Assembly (NCBI GenBank): GCA_000151295.1 | Contig: GG745345.1 | Location: 832,453 to 896,452 of the forward strand | Length of the DNA: 64,000 nucleotides | Direction: 5' to 3' | Source of the DNA: Allomyces macrogynus ATCC 38327 | Lineage: Eukaryota > Blastocladiomycota > Blastocladiomycetes > Blastocladiales > Blastocladiaceae | In this document: one piece after another, positions 41,795 through 53,687 of the stretch | Position numbering within the stretch: position 1 is the stretch's first letter | Layout of the letters: every line of letters starts with the position of its first letter | Made by a program: the position numbers and the translations under genes | Notes under the pieces: model-generated | The model's database searches: none | Told to the model about the DNA's origin: nothing | Seen by the model: only the letters and a program-made list of their open reading frames with translations

Positions 41795-44700
41795 TCACGA
41801 CGGCTTCCACCCGTACCCGCTGCCACCGCGCGGGACTGATCCCGACCTGGACCCGCTGCGGTCGCGGTCGTACGCGCCGGCACCACCGCCTGGCCTTGGT
41901 TGCGGAAGCCGCGACGCGTATCCATACGGCTGCTGCTGCTGGAGCGGCGCGCCGTACCCGAGCCGTGGCGATGCGTCGTAGCTCGGCCGCGACGTCTCGT
42001 ATCCCCTTGCCGAGGTCTCGGACGGCCGCCGTGTCTCGTAGGGCGACGACCGTGGCGCGTCGTACATTCGAGGCGACGTCCCGGACGGCCTTGGCGCGTC
42101 AAACGGCCTCGTTGCGTTCTCGTAAGGCCGTGTCGGAGACGCGGACGGTCGCGGCGCGTCGTACTGCGGCCGCGGCACGTCGTACAGCCGTGTCGGAATC
42201 TCATACGGCCTTGTCGTTGAGCTCTCGTGCGGCCGTGGCGCATCGTACGGCGGCCTCGGCGCATTCTCATATGGCCTCCCCGTCGGCCGCGACGCGCTAT
42301 ACCCGCTCGACGCATCCGACATGTCCGCAGTGACCGGCACCGGCGCGACGGGCGGCGGCTGCGGGTACCCCGGCGGCGCTGGTGGTGCCGATGCCATGGA
42401 TGGCGGTTGCGGGTATCCTGGCGGTCCTTGCGGTGCGGTCGGTGACGGCCGTGACCACCCTGGACTCGGCGCGCCGTTGGCCATTGGCCGCGCATCCGCC
42501 GCCGTTGCTGGCTCGGTACTCGCCGCGACCGCAGCCACGGGCGCGACGGGCGCCGCCGCCGTATCACTCGGCCTTGCTGGCGGCGGGATCGGCACCTTCT
42601 TCTTCCCCGCGCGGCGACAACACTTATCCGCGGCCGGCCGCAGGACGCACGACCATGCGCACATCAGCACGGCCAGCCCGATCGCGGCGGCAACGACGTA
42701 CGCGAGCGTCGGGTTCCCCTTGATCCACCCGGATACGGAATTCAAGATGGACGATCCGGAACACTGCCCCGCCTGGCACCGCCCACCGAGCCCACAGTCG
42801 GTCCCGTCGAGGAACACAGCGTTGAATTCCGAGCACTGGTTGGTCGCGTTCCCAACCTGGCAGGTGATTTGGCACTCGCCCTGTCGCGGCGCGCAGGCGG
42901 TGCGGAAGACGGTGGCCTGGCCCTTGGACGCGAGGAAACATTGTGCGTCGCGGTTCGTGCAGAGGCTATGTGAGAGGGGGACATGCGTGAGCGGACGTTG
43001 TCGACTCGTGAATCAAACGAAAGAAACGGACCCCGACGCGCAATACGAATTCGCCGCCGACTCGGCGGGCACCGTGCCGTTCAAAGTACACGTGGTGCCA
43101 TCCGGCAAGTACGTATCCTTTGGGCATTCGGCCGACGTCCCCGAACAAGTCTCGGCCACATCGCAAAACTCGTGCGCGGGGCGACACACCGACCCCGCCG
43201 GCTTGAACTTACACTGCGCGCAACACCCCGGCGAATTGCGATCCGAGCACTGCGCGTTGGGTTTCAGCGTGCACTGTGCCGTACAGCACGCGTCCTGCGC
43301 GCACCGGTCGCCGCAATCGCACTGTTCGCCCTCCTCGAGCACGCCGTTCCCGCAGACGTTCCCCTGCAACAGTTTCCGCGCACCGGGTTTCAGCAGGCAC
43401 GACTTGGCCCCCATCGACTTGGCGACTTTGGTCACGTGGCGGCAAATATCGTCAACGGACCCGGGAGAAAACTGGTTCGTCGCAGAATTATCCGTCGGGT
43501 TCATCAAGAACCGGCCGGCGCAATCGCACGATCCACTTGACGTCCCGTTGCCCGCGGCACTGGTGCACGGCGAGCAATCCTGCGCGCCGGCCGAGCACTG
43601 CGACGCGATACAATCGTGAATCGCGCCGAAATTATGGCCAATCTCGTGCGCGACCACCTTCCACTGGTCGCGCGTGATCGTTGAGACGCCTGCGCCCGTC
43701 ACGTACTCGCGGTCGCCGCCGGTGCCGCTCGATATGGCCGACAGTTGCGATGACCCAGAGCCGGGAGTCGCGGATTTCGGCTGGTCCCGCGTCGACGTCT
43801 CGCAAAGCGTCCCCGTCCACGCAATCCCCAACGTGGCCCCCGTATTGCACTTGGACAACAAGTGCCACAGTCCCTCGTCGGTCTTCTGGTCCCCACGCCA
43901 TTTCGAGAAATCCGATAACCTGTCGGAGATCTGGTACGCCGTGGTCGCACAATCGCGGTTCCACGGTTCGGCACCACCACAGTCCATGCGCAGCACGGTG
44001 CGCACGATCCCGACGCCCACATTGAACGTGTCCTGGTACTTGCTCGACACGGTGCCCCAGACAGTAATCAACTCGTTGATGATGTCCTTTTCGCTGCCCT
44101 TGAAGGTCGCCGTGTACGAACAGTCGGCCGCCACGCCCATGTAGACGAACGACGGGTCCGTCGGGCAGTTGGATGACGGCGCGCGGGACCGGAGTCGGGT
44201 GGAGGCGCGGTCGGCGCGGTCGGCCGCCCACTGTGCGCGGAACGCGCGGTTCCATTCGCCGAATTGCATGTTGCCGCACTCGCCCGCCGCCACCGGTTCG
44301 TCGCGTCTCGACAGCAAATGCTGCTGGTGGGACCGCGCACCGACCGTGTCCGAGTCGCGGTAGAGCACCATCGTCGCGTCCGCGAGCCGCGGGTCGCGCG
44401 CGCGCAAGTGCCGCGACGCCGGGAGAAGTGGGTCGTGCGGCCGTTTGTGCCGCAAGTACGCGTGGATCGGGTCGGCGCGGTAAGTCTCGCCGAACGCGGT
44501 CCATTCGGCCGCGAAAATGGGGACGCGCGTGGACGTGTAGTGGTGCCCGTAGTCGGGGTCGTCGGTGAGGCTACCGGGGCGGTCGCGTCAGCAGGCGACA
44601 ATCGAATCCAGAATGGGGACGAAAGGGTACCCGTCGTGGTACAGCACCATCCGCGCGCGTCCGTGCCCCTTGCCCGTCGTTGTCCAGACCATCTCCTCCT

Positions 44701-45097
44701 CTTCCTGCGCGCCTTGCGCGACGACATGGCCCGCGTAGACCCGCGCGCGTAACGGTTTTGTCACCGTCTTTCCGTCCTTGACTACCTCGACCACCGCGTC
44801 CGGATGCACCAAGTGCGTGTCCGGCGCCAAGTGAAGCACAAACGTGGCATTATACGCATCTAGCGTCACGCGCAAATGGTCGTCGGCGTGGACCGCGCGC
44901 GTCGCGCGCTTGTGCAGCGGCGTATAAGCTGATGCCACGCCGGGGCGCACGACAGCGAGCCGCGCGGGGGTCGCGAGAATGGAGAGGGAGGCGAGGTCGT
45001 CGGCGGGCGTGTCGACCGAGTGCGCGCAAGTCGGATGCGCGCAGATGGCGAGGAAAGTCGCCAGGAGCGTGAACAGGAGCGTGGCGAGTTGGAACAT
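41795..45097 (-). CDS. ADAM-type membrane metalloprotease, 3 exons
   Basis: A type I membrane zinc protease of the adamalysin family, likely shedding surface proteins. Three exons (45097-44631, 44570-43032, 42965-41795) join in phase through introns of 60 and 66 bp, giving 1058 residues. A signal peptide (MFQLATLLFTLLATFLAICA) is followed by a prodomain, a metalloprotease domain with HEIGHNFGAIHD (zinc His, catalytic Glu), a Cys-rich disintegrin-like domain (CGNGVLEEGEQCDCG), an ADAM Cys-rich part, a membrane helix (AYVVAAAIGLAVLMCAWSC) and a 290-residue Pro/Arg/Tyr-rich tail with many RPYE/DAPRP repeats. The tail offers several potential SH3-type sites. Fungal ADAMs are known from some early-diverging lineages. 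Confidence 0.9.
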
Positions 45098-45897
45098 CGT
45101 GATGGTAGTGCGCGGCCATGGCGGCCGCGGTGGGGCCGCGTTGCCGCGGCGAGGTATCATTCTTGCTGGTGCGAGTCGAGTGCGGGCAGTCGCGCTGGCA
45201 TCGGGCGCGTGCGTGGAGAGAACGGGCATGGGCCGCTTGTGGAGGAGCGTGGAGGCGCGCGGGGCAGGTGTGGTTCGAACCCACCGCGCCGCTGCTGCGA
45301 TTGCTGTTGAGCGCCCACGCCGGGTCCTTTCTCGGTCGCGCAGGCACTTGGCACACGCTCAGCAGCGCACGGTGCGGCCGGCCGTGGTCGGCCATGGTGG
45401 CAGCCCAGCGCGCGCAGCGGCGCATCAGCGCTGCCAGGGTGCATTTCTCTTGGGAGCGCCATGCCGGTTCATCCTTGCTCAGCGCCGCCTGCTGCGGGCC
45501 GGTCAGCAGGATTGTCCCTGGCTTGGCGGCAACGGCACCATTCCCGCCAGCGTACGCGCAACAGCTGTGTCGTGAGCGTGCCAGAGCACCTGTCTCGCGT
45601 CGTGGTCGCAGAAAGCAAGGGACGGGCCGCTCGGCGATATCAGAATCGCCATCAGAAAGCGCGACGCGTTTGCCCGAGTCTATCGAGGGAGCGATCGTGG
45701 CAACCTCGACAAGCAGCGCGTCTTAGACATCCGCGTGCCAGACCCACCCCTGACCAGATAAATACCTCTCGCGAGCCGTCAGCACCGACGAATGCAAACG
45801 GCGCAACCAGTCGCAAAAAGAACGAGGATCCAGATCCGTTGATCAAAACTACACGCTCCACCAACGGCCCCCGACGGGCCGACCACCAAGCTTCGCC

Positions 45898-47229
45898 TTA
45901 CATGTACTTGTCGGCAATAAACTTGGACAGAATCACGCGCTGAATCTGCGACGTGCCCTCGTAAATCTGGAAGATCTTGGCGTCACGCATCAGCTTCTCC
46001 ACGGGGTACTCAGTATTGAAGCCGTTGCCACCGAAAATCTGCACCGCGTCGGCCGCACACTTGTTGGCCACGTCGGCCGCCATGCACTTGGCCGCCGACG
46101 CATAGTACGTGTTGCGGAGACCTTGGTCGCGGTCGGCCGCCGCCCGCCACACGAGAAGGCGCGAGGCTTCAATGCCCATGGCCATATCGGCCAACATGAA
46201 CGAGACCGCCTGGTGCGCGAGAATCGGCTTCCCCATGGTCTTGCGCTGCGCGGCGTACGTGGCCGCCTCGTGCATGCACCGGTTCGCCAACCCAACCGCG
46301 GCCGCGGCCACGAGCGGGCGCGTGATATCGAACGCGCCCATGGCGATCTTGAACCCAGCCCCAACTTCACCAAGCACGTTCTCCTCAGGCACGACCACGT
46401 CCTCGAACGTGATCCCGCGCGTGTCCGACGCGCGCTGGCCCATGTTGATTTCCTTGCGGCCGACGGTAATGCCGGGGGTATCGGCCTCGACAATGAAGCC
46501 CGTGAACGCCTTGCCCGCGGGGGCTTTCGGGTCCGGGTTGGTACGCGCGAGGACAAAGAACCAGTTGGCGTGGCCCGCGTTCGTGATCCACATTTTTTGC
46601 CCGTTGATCACCCACTTGTCGCCCTGCTTCTCGGCCTTGGTCTTGATGCCCGCCACGTCCGACCCGGCACCGGGTTCCGTCACGCCGTAGGCGGCCATGA
46701 GCGGTTCCTCGGTCATGCGGCCGAGGTACTTTTTCTTTTGGAAGTCGTTGCCGGCAAGGATCACGGGCGCTTCCTGTCAATCCAAATCAGCACGCGCATC
46801 GTCAGTCAACGAGTCCTGAACGCTCTCTCCACCTCGGCTCGCATCGAATCGTCGACGTACCGCGAGCCCGTTGGCCTCAATCGCCGTCTGAATCCCCGTG
46901 CACCCAAACGCGAGTTCCTCGGTAATAATCGCGCCGTCGAGCACACCGAGCCCAAGCCCGCCGTAGGCCTGCGGCACGTGCGTGTTGACGAGCCCGAGCT
47001 CCCAGGCCTTCTTGATAATCTCCTTGGGGTACTCGCCCGTCTTGTCGTGGTGCGCGGCCTTGGGGATGATTTCCTCGGCCGTGAACTTGCGCGCCAGGTC
47101 CTGGAACTCGCGCTGCTCGTCGGTCAGGGCAAACGAGACGTTGCGGCGCGCGGCCGCGGTGGCGACGGTCGGGGTTGTGGACGCAGTGGCGAGACGGCGC
47201 GCGGCGGTCGTGGCAGCGGGACGGAACAT
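45898..47229 (-). CDS. ACADM: Medium-chain acyl-CoA dehydrogenase, mitochondrial, 2 exons
   Basis: A flavoenzyme catalysing the first oxidation of mitochondrial beta-oxidation. Exon 1 (47229-46861) has a basic/Ala-rich mitochondrial presequence ([17 protein letters not shown]) and [21 protein letters not shown]. An 87-bp intron follows. Exon 2 (46773-45898) has [75 protein letters not shown] and [11 protein letters not shown], whose Glu is the catalytic base of the MCAD type. Length 414 residues, close to the human enzyme. The sequence is nearer to MCAD than to short- or long-chain enzymes ([14 protein letters not shown]). Such animal-type beta-oxidation is retained in many chytrid-grade fungi. 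Confidence 0.92.
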
Positions 47230-47943
47230 TCTTGGTGCTGGTGGGTGGTCGGTGCAAAGGCGGAGTCGAGATGGCAGCGGCAACGGGAGCGAGAAAGAGG
47301 GCGGCAGCGCGCTTTATACGGGGACGGGAGCGATGTTCTCCAGGGAGGATCGCCGAGGCCAAGTCGTCGAACCGGCTGGAGAAAAGTGACCATTTCAGGA
47401 CGCGTTCTTCGCTGGCAACCCTTCGGTCCGCGGCACGTGCGCCGACGTCACACGCGCCGCTTTCCGGCCGGTCAGCCCACGGCGCTCTGGCAACGTGGAG
47501 GCCGCGCGATCGAACCTCGGTCCCGTCGCACGTGTCAACTCGAACAAAACTCGACGTGCACCACACAACTTCACTTCCCATTTTCGCTTCGTCCAAGGTT
47601 CATCCAAATCATCCAAGAACCAAACCTCTCTCGTTTGTTCTTGGCCTCGTCGCGGACCTCCCACGCATCCCTCGACAGGCAACTCGGCACCAAATTAGGG
47701 GTGGGGGGTGGGTCGGGTGGGGTAGAGAAAATGCGGCACGCCGACGTCCAAACCGAAACCAACGGCAACCAATCAACACAAAACGGACTAAAATTAGGGC
47801 GGTGGGGGGGGGGGGATGGGGGGCGCGCGGCCCCATGATGGAACGAAAAAAAAAAAAAAAGAGCAACAGCACGGCACACAAAATTGCGTCAACGAACGGA
47901 ACGGAACGGCTTGGGACTGCGCGGCCAACGACGGCCGCTTCCA

Positions 47944-50256
47944 CTACATGATCACGCACAGGTCCGGCGGCGCTGTCGGACAGGTTGTCGACGACGATGA
48001 TGCTGGCGCGGGAGCGGTGGGCGCTGCGGGCGCGGAGGGAGCGGCGGGTGTTGCGGGGGCGGCGGGACTTGCGGGCGTACCGCTCAAGCAGGCGGTACTT
48101 GCGGTACTCGCGGCATCGCTCGACTCCATGCCCTCGTCCTCGTCGACATCCACGTAGTCATCGTCCACCATCTCGTCGTCCTCGTCCTCACCGACATAGC
48201 TGCCGCTCGTCGCCGTCGTCGTCATGCTCCGCCGGCGACTACTGCTCGCGGAACTGCGCGGACTCGGGACCACCGTCGCCGGCTGTGCCGACGGCGCCGG
48301 CTGCGCAACCGGGACCGGTGCCGCCGCCCGTCCCGACGCGCACGGCGCGACACACGGCACCGCACTCGGCGGCGCGTTCGCGAGCGCCATGACCTTCGCC
48401 ACCTGCGGACACCGCGCCTTGACTTCCCTTGCCCACTGCCACACGAGCGCCAACCGGTCGCGCGCCGACCGCATCCCCAACAGTTTCGACTTGTCCTTGA
48501 TTTCCACCGGCAGGACCGACGCGAGCCAGTACGTGAACAGTGCCGGATCACACGGCATGCACCCGTACTGCGCGAGGAACCCTTGCCGCGACGGCACCGG
48601 CAACGTCGACAAAAATGCCTCGAGCGTGCGCGACGCCTGGCAGACCAAGTCGCGCACGGTCGGCGCGTTCGGGCCCAACGGCGCGGGTGGGGGTAACGTA
48701 TCGGTCAATCGCAAAAAGTCGCAGTCGTCGAGTTTCTTGACGGTCGCGGTGCAGTACCCGTCGGTGCACGTCTTGGCCAGAATTTGAAACGGGTAAATGC
48801 CCACGGCTTCGACCAGGAACCGGCCGTCGTCGAGTAACTGGAACGACTGCACCTTCAGCATCGTGCCTCTTGACGCGGGCCCGGGCCCGCAACTCGCCGG
48901 CGCGCACATGCCGAACATCTTGGGCGCGCCCTCGGCGGTCACACGGCGCATCATCAGCCTATACCGCGGCTCAAACACGTGCAGTCGCGCAGGCGACCCG
49001 GGCAAGACCAAACTGCACGTGAAAATCGGCACCTGATCATGCTGCGCCTGCACTTCCGCGGCCAACGCCAGCGCCCTCGCCTGCGCGTGCCGCGGGAACG
49101 CCGACTCGATGAATTGCCGCAATGTCCGATTCGGCGCGTGGTGGTGGTAGACGAGGTACCCGTAGGGAAGCGGCGCGCGGCACAGAAAGCACGTATCCGC
49201 GCCGTGGTCGAGCGTGCGCAGAAAGCACGCACGGCACGCGGTGTGACCGCAGGGGTACAGCGTGATCGCGTCGTGCAGGAGGTTGTAGCACAGCTGGCAT
49301 TCGAGACCGTATTCGGCGATGCGGCGGTCGTCGGCTTCGTCGCGGGCCCGCGCGGCGTCAGCGACCGTTTGGGCGGCGGCGGCGTCGGCGATTTGCGCGG
49401 CGCGGCGTTTCGGGCAGATGGCGTTGAAGAACCGCTGGATGGGGCAGAGTGGAGCGGTCGCGGTCGAGGTGGAGGCGGTGGAGAAGAGCGACGCCGTGTC
49501 GTCAACCGCGGAGGTGTTGATGAGCGTGCTCGCGTCGGTCACAAACGAGTCGGCGACGGATGCGGGCCGCGGGCGGGTGGCCGCCGCGTCGTCGACCGGA
49601 ACTGGCGGAACGGGTGAGGGTGCAGACGGCAATGCGTCGACAGAGAGGGCGCGCAGCTGGTCGGCGAGCGGCAGGTGGTTGCCGTCCGTTGGGCGGGAAT
49701 TACAGGGCCTCTTGTGCCCGGTCGCCGCAGGTACGGGTGCTGTGCCTGTCGGACCCGATTCCGCAGCAAGGACCGAGGTAGTCGTCGGCGATCCCGTGGG
49801 CGACCCGTGCATCGACCCGTCGGACCGCTTCCTCTTGCAGCACGACTGCGGCCGCAAGTTCTCGGCCGCCCACTTTTCCAAGACCGTCGTCAAGACCACG
49901 TCCACGCCCGCGGGAGCGGGCAGCGGGACCGTGTGCATCTTGACGCGGCAGCAGTTGAACGGGCAGTCAAAGTACTGGTTGGCGTGTTGCGGCTTGGACC
50001 GCGTCGAGGGGGCCGTTGGGATACAGCGGCGGTGCAGCGAGTTGCCGCACGGCAGCGTGATAATGGCCATGTCGGATGCCGACGGCGGGGCCGGCGCCAG
50101 CGGGTCGTGGCAGATGGGGCATCGCAACAGGTCGGCAATGGACGCGGGCGGCGCACAGCACTTGGGCACGGCCGGGACGGCCGGTGGGGCCGGCGGCGAG
50201 GTCGTGCGCGACGGGCACGACGGCAGGCGCGGCAGGAGGCGGCAGGTCGAGTTCAT
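47944..50256 (-). CDS. RING-LON ubiquitin ligase (LONRF-like)
   Basis: A cytosolic/nuclear E3 ligase type protein of about 770 residues. From ATG 50256 there is an atypical first RING-like cluster (LRCPICHDPL, GNSLHRRC, CPFNCC). A Pro/Ser/Ala linker leads to a canonical C3HC4 RING (LECQLCYNLLHDAITLYPCG, HTACRACFLR, CFLCRAPLPYG). Next comes the N-terminal Lon substrate-binding (PUA-like) domain (VPIFTCSLVLPGSPARLHVF with EPRYRLMM, GRFLVEAVGIYPFQI). The C-terminus is a Pro/Ala tail with an acidic stretch (DEDDEMVDDDYVDVDEDEG). RING followed by LON is the LONRF order. Single exon; a start at 50460 is open but the added residues look like leader. Confidence 0.85.
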   Translation of the reverse strand: MNSTCRLLPRLPSCPSRTTSPPAPPAVPAVPKCCAPPASIADLLRCPICHDPLAPAPPSASDMAIITLPCGNSLHRRCIPTAPSTRSKPQHANQYFDCPFNCCRVKMHTVPLPAPAGVDVVLTTVLEKWAAENLRPQSCCKRKRSDGSMHGSPTGSPTTTSVLAAESGPTGTAPVPAATGHKRPCNSRPTDGNHLPLADQLRALSVDALPSAPSPVPPVPVDDAAATRPRPASVADSFVTDASTLINTSAVDDTASLFSTASTSTATAPLCPIQRFFNAICPKRRAAQIADAAAAQTVADAARARDEADDRRIAEYGLECQLCYNLLHDAITLYPCGHTACRACFLRTLDHGADTCFLCRAPLPYGYLVYHHHAPNRTLRQFIESAFPRHAQARALALAAEVQAQHDQVPIFTCSLVLPGSPARLHVFEPRYRLMMRRVTAEGAPKMFGMCAPASCGPGPASRGTMLKVQSFQLLDDGRFLVEAVGIYPFQILAKTCTDGYCTATVKKLDDCDFLRLTDTLPPPAPLGPNAPTVRDLVCQASRTLEAFLSTLPVPSRQGFLAQYGCMPCDPALFTYWLASVLPVEIKDKSKLLGMRSARDRLALVWQWAREVKARCPQVAKVMALANAPPSAVPCVAPCASGRAAAPVPVAQPAPSAQPATVVPSPRSSASSSRRRSMTTTATSGSYVGEDEDDEMVDDDYVDVDEDEGMESSDAASTASTACLSGTPASPAAPATPAAPSAPAAPTAPAPASSSSTTCPTAPPDLCVIM

Positions 50257-50786
50257 CGTCGAGGTGTGGAGGTGATGGTGGCGGGCGCCAACTAGGCATG
50301 GAGCTTGCGGGCGCGGGCGGTCGAGGCGATATAAAGGGATTGCAGCAAGTGGGAGCGGGATTCGAGCTCGACGTCGTCGTGGAAAGCTGTCGGCCAGGGG
50401 GAGTGGTCGCGTCAGCAACAGCGGCCGCCAACGGGGCGTGGAAGACATGGAAGCGACCATTTGTCAATGTCGCTGCTGAGGTCAGCACTCGCTGGTTCTT
50501 TGGCCCGCTCATCCGCACGCATCCCGTTGTCACAGCCTCCCTCCGTTCGCGTCCCTCCGCCGTGCGCTCGATCACGCACGTCCACCGTCCGATGTCCATC
50601 AGCACCGCAATGTCAAATCGTCAATGCGCACCAACGCGCCTGACACCGTGCCAAAAGGACAACCTTTGTGCATTGCATTGCATCCTGCCAGGTGCGGGCC
50701 AGGCTGGCCGCCCGTCTCCATGACCGGCTGACCTCAGGGATGCACCCCCGTCCCCATTTTTGATCGTGTCCGCGATCACTCACGCC

Positions 50787-52933
50787 TCAGCCATGCCCGC
50801 GTCCTCCACCGGGTCCGCCTGCGCTGCTGCCGCGGCCCCTGCCGCAGGGCTTGAACGCCATAAACGCCTCGCGCAACTCGGTCGCGTNNNNNNNNNNNNN
50901 NNNNNNNNNNNNNNNNNNNNNNNNNNNNNNNNNNNNNNNNNNNNNNNNNNNNNNNNNNNNNNNNNNNNNNNNNNNNNNNNNNNNNNNNNNNNNNNNNNNN
51001 NNNNNNNNNNNNNNNNNNNNNNNNNNNNNNNNNNNNNNNNNNNNNNNNNNNNNNNNNNNNNNNNNNNNNNNNNNNNNNNNCGCCTCCTCCGACGCCTCGG
51101 TGCCATCAATCAAGTTGAGCACCGTGAATGCGTACCCTTCCTTTTCGAGCGCCGCCTGGATCCCGTCCAGGACCGCCGACTCGCGCGCGACCGGCACGGG
51201 CACGATCTGGACGTGCGGGTGGTAGACGTGCAGTCCCGGTCGGGCAATTTGGAACACGACCGGCACCATATCCCGGGCCGCGAAAAACTTGCGCAGACCC
51301 GCCATGTACGCGCGCAAATCGTCGCGCGCATCGTGGGGCGAGTGCGGGTGCTCGACCGTGGCCACCAACACATGGTGCGGGACCAGCGGCCCGCGCGCGA
51401 CGGCCGCGTACGCCTTGTCGCCAATCGAGAAAATACAGTGCTGCGCGAGCCCGGGGGACTCGAGACAGAACCAGCAGTCGGCGGGCGGTGCGGCCTTGGT
51501 CTTGTTCGGGCACGCACGCACCCAGTGGCCGGGGACAGAGCAGATCTTGCACACGTACTCGGGCGGCGGCGGCTTCTGCACCGTCTCGCGCACCTTGTCG
51601 GCCAGCACGCCGGGCGCCGTGTCGGGCCGTTTCGGTAAAGCGGAGACGCCGTGCTTGCCCTTGTTCGCCATGGCGAAGGCGGCCTCGGCTTGGATACTGT
51701 CCGAAGCGGGTGCCGGCGCGAGCGCTTCGTCGCGCCCGCGCTTGGCCGCACGTGATTGGTCGACCCCTGTGTCGGCACCATTGTCGCCGTCGTCGCCTGC
51801 GGGCGCCCGCGCGCGCTTGGTCGCTGGCTTGAGCTGCTGCCGTTCCCGCAACGCCGCGAGTTCCCGTTCCACGGCCTCGGCGGCTGCGACGATCGGGTTG
51901 GCCGTCACGTCCTTGGGCTGCACGTTCAGTTTCGCCGGCGCGTTATGCTTGATCGGAATGATATTCACGCCATAAAACGCGCGCTGTTTCGGGTCTGCGC
52001 CACCCAACGGCGCCAGCGCGACAAACTTGGTCGGGTGCACGGCGTTCCCGCGCGCGTCGGCGTTACGGAACGGCGCACGCTCGTAGTACACCCGCGCGCC
52101 GCCGGCCAGGTGGTACCGCGGCTGCCTTGAGAGAACCACGTCCGCGATCACGGGCGATTCGCCATCGAGTGCGTGCGCGGCCATGTATTGTGGCACGTCG
52201 TACGTGACGAGCACGTCGACGGGCGCGTTCTTGACCTTGGTCAATGCAGCGAGCTGCGACGCGTGGTAGATGTGCGGCTCGTTGGCGTTGGGCGCAGCCT
52301 CGTACCGGGTCGGGTCGAAGGTGCCGCCGACAAACGCAACGCGGAGGCCCTCGGGCGAGACCCATTCGCCGGCGGTGCCTACATGAGAATGGGGGAGGTG
52401 ATGAGCGATCGGAAGCGTGATCGTGGTGGACGATGCGGAGAGCGAGGCGCACCGAGAACGTAAATGTTGTGCGCGATCTTGACGGGGCCCTTGGCGAGCG
52501 TGCCGTCGGTGCTGGCCTCCACGAGCGCGCTCTGCACTCTCGGCGGAAAGGGCGTCTCGGTCGGGAGAAGGTAGACGGGGATCGGGACTATTTGATTGGC
52601 CAGTCAGGTCGTCAGTTGCCGGCCAACAAAGCACGTTGACGCGTCGGTAAAGCACGAATGGTTCGGACAGTTGAGGTTCGGGCTCTGGTCGAGCAGCTTG
52701 TTGGTGGCCTCTGCGTCGGTCCCGAAAAACTGGCCCGTGACAAAGACGTAGTTGAAGCGGTTGGCGCCAAACAGCTTGCGGAACCGGTCGCGGAACTTGT
52801 CGTAGTCGCCGTTGACGGGGCCGACAAAGAGGCTAAAGAGATTGGGATCGCGGAATCAGTCTCCCGTTCCTTCCTGTCGAGGCGGCGAGGCTGATCGCAA
52901 GTACAGCTTGAGGAACGGCACGTCAGCGGACAT
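50787..52933 (-). CDS. CWF19L1/Drn1-like splicing-associated protein, multi-exon, broken by gap
   Basis: A nuclear protein related to lariat-debranching factor Drn1. Exon 1 (52933-52905) and a 72-bp intron lead to an exon from 52832: LFVGPVNGDYDKFRDRFRKL, VFVTGQFFGTDAEA (metallophosphatase-like N-domain). Further exons give IPVYLLPTETPFPPRV and SPEGLRVAFVGGTFDP. The C-half has a CCHC-like knuckle (CKICSVPGHWVRACPN), then the CwfJ domains: CWFCLESPGLAQHCIFSIGD, HHVLVATVEHPHSPHD, and GLHVYHPHVQIVPVPV with the HxH-type pair. The 193-N gap removes part of the CwfJ C-terminal domain; the end (ATELREAFMAFKPCGRGRG) is readable. The junction near 52600-52660 is unresolved. Confidence 0.83.
50888..51080. 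other. Assembly gap (193 N)
   Basis: 193 N inside the last exon of the CWF19L1-like gene. The frames on both sides agree only if the true length is compatible with the N count. Confidence 0.95.
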
Positions 52934-53687
52934 AATGAACGAGGAGCAGATACGGGAACTTGGCGGCAATAAGGTTGGATCAGGGAAGAAGACTGGATCA
53001 TGCGCGCACCGCGTCGAATTCGCGGCGGCGGCGGGTCAAGGGGCCGTGGTGCAATGTGGAAGCTAGGGACACTGATCAGGCAGTGCAGCAGGTCGAAACG
53101 CGCGATTGCGGGTGGTCCGACACGTCGAGGTCGGGCGGATGGTGCGTTGTCGTCGTCGTCGGCGGTGGCAGTGTTGGCTGCAGTGATGTCGACAATGGTG
53201 CGATCGGGTCGATGGTAAGTAACAAGATCGTTCGTGCTTGACGCGGTGGTGTGGGCCCACGTGTTCCGTTGACGTCTGCCCTCGATCGCTTGCGCTCGTG
53301 GGCCACCATGCGGCATGACTCACGCCCGCACCGGATCGGCGTCGCACAACGATTAAGGTCGCGCGCAACACGTCAGCCGATGGTGCGTGACCACGACGCC
53401 AACGCGCTCTCCAACACACCCATCGGCGCAAAGTCCCTTCCCACCACCACCACCACCATCACCACCACTACCAACCGCCGATCCAGCACTCCCATCGCGA
53501 CCCCCGCACCCGCTGCAACCTCCCGCACTCGGTGTGCAACCACCAACGCAACCGACCGACCGACCGAGCGACTTGACCCGAACCGCGCGCACGCGAGGCC
53601 AGCCGAACGACCCCGCGCACCTCCACCCTCCGCACCCTCCGCATCCGCTCCACACCAACCCCCAACCCCCAACCGTTACCCGTCACC

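Noticed and set aside
42321..43619. A 432-codon plus-strand frame over the ADAM gene
   Set aside because: It is an antisense shadow of the disintegrin and tail region, whose own frame has the expected motifs and splice sites.
44571..44599. A 29-bp GT-AG intron in the ADAM gene
   Set aside because: It would shift the frame. A 60-bp intron (44571-44630) with donor GTACCC keeps the frame and removes the apparent in-frame TGA.
45262..45290. GGTTCGAACC, like a tRNA T-arm
   Set aside because: The stem has mismatches on either strand and no matching acceptor or D-arm is found at the right distance.
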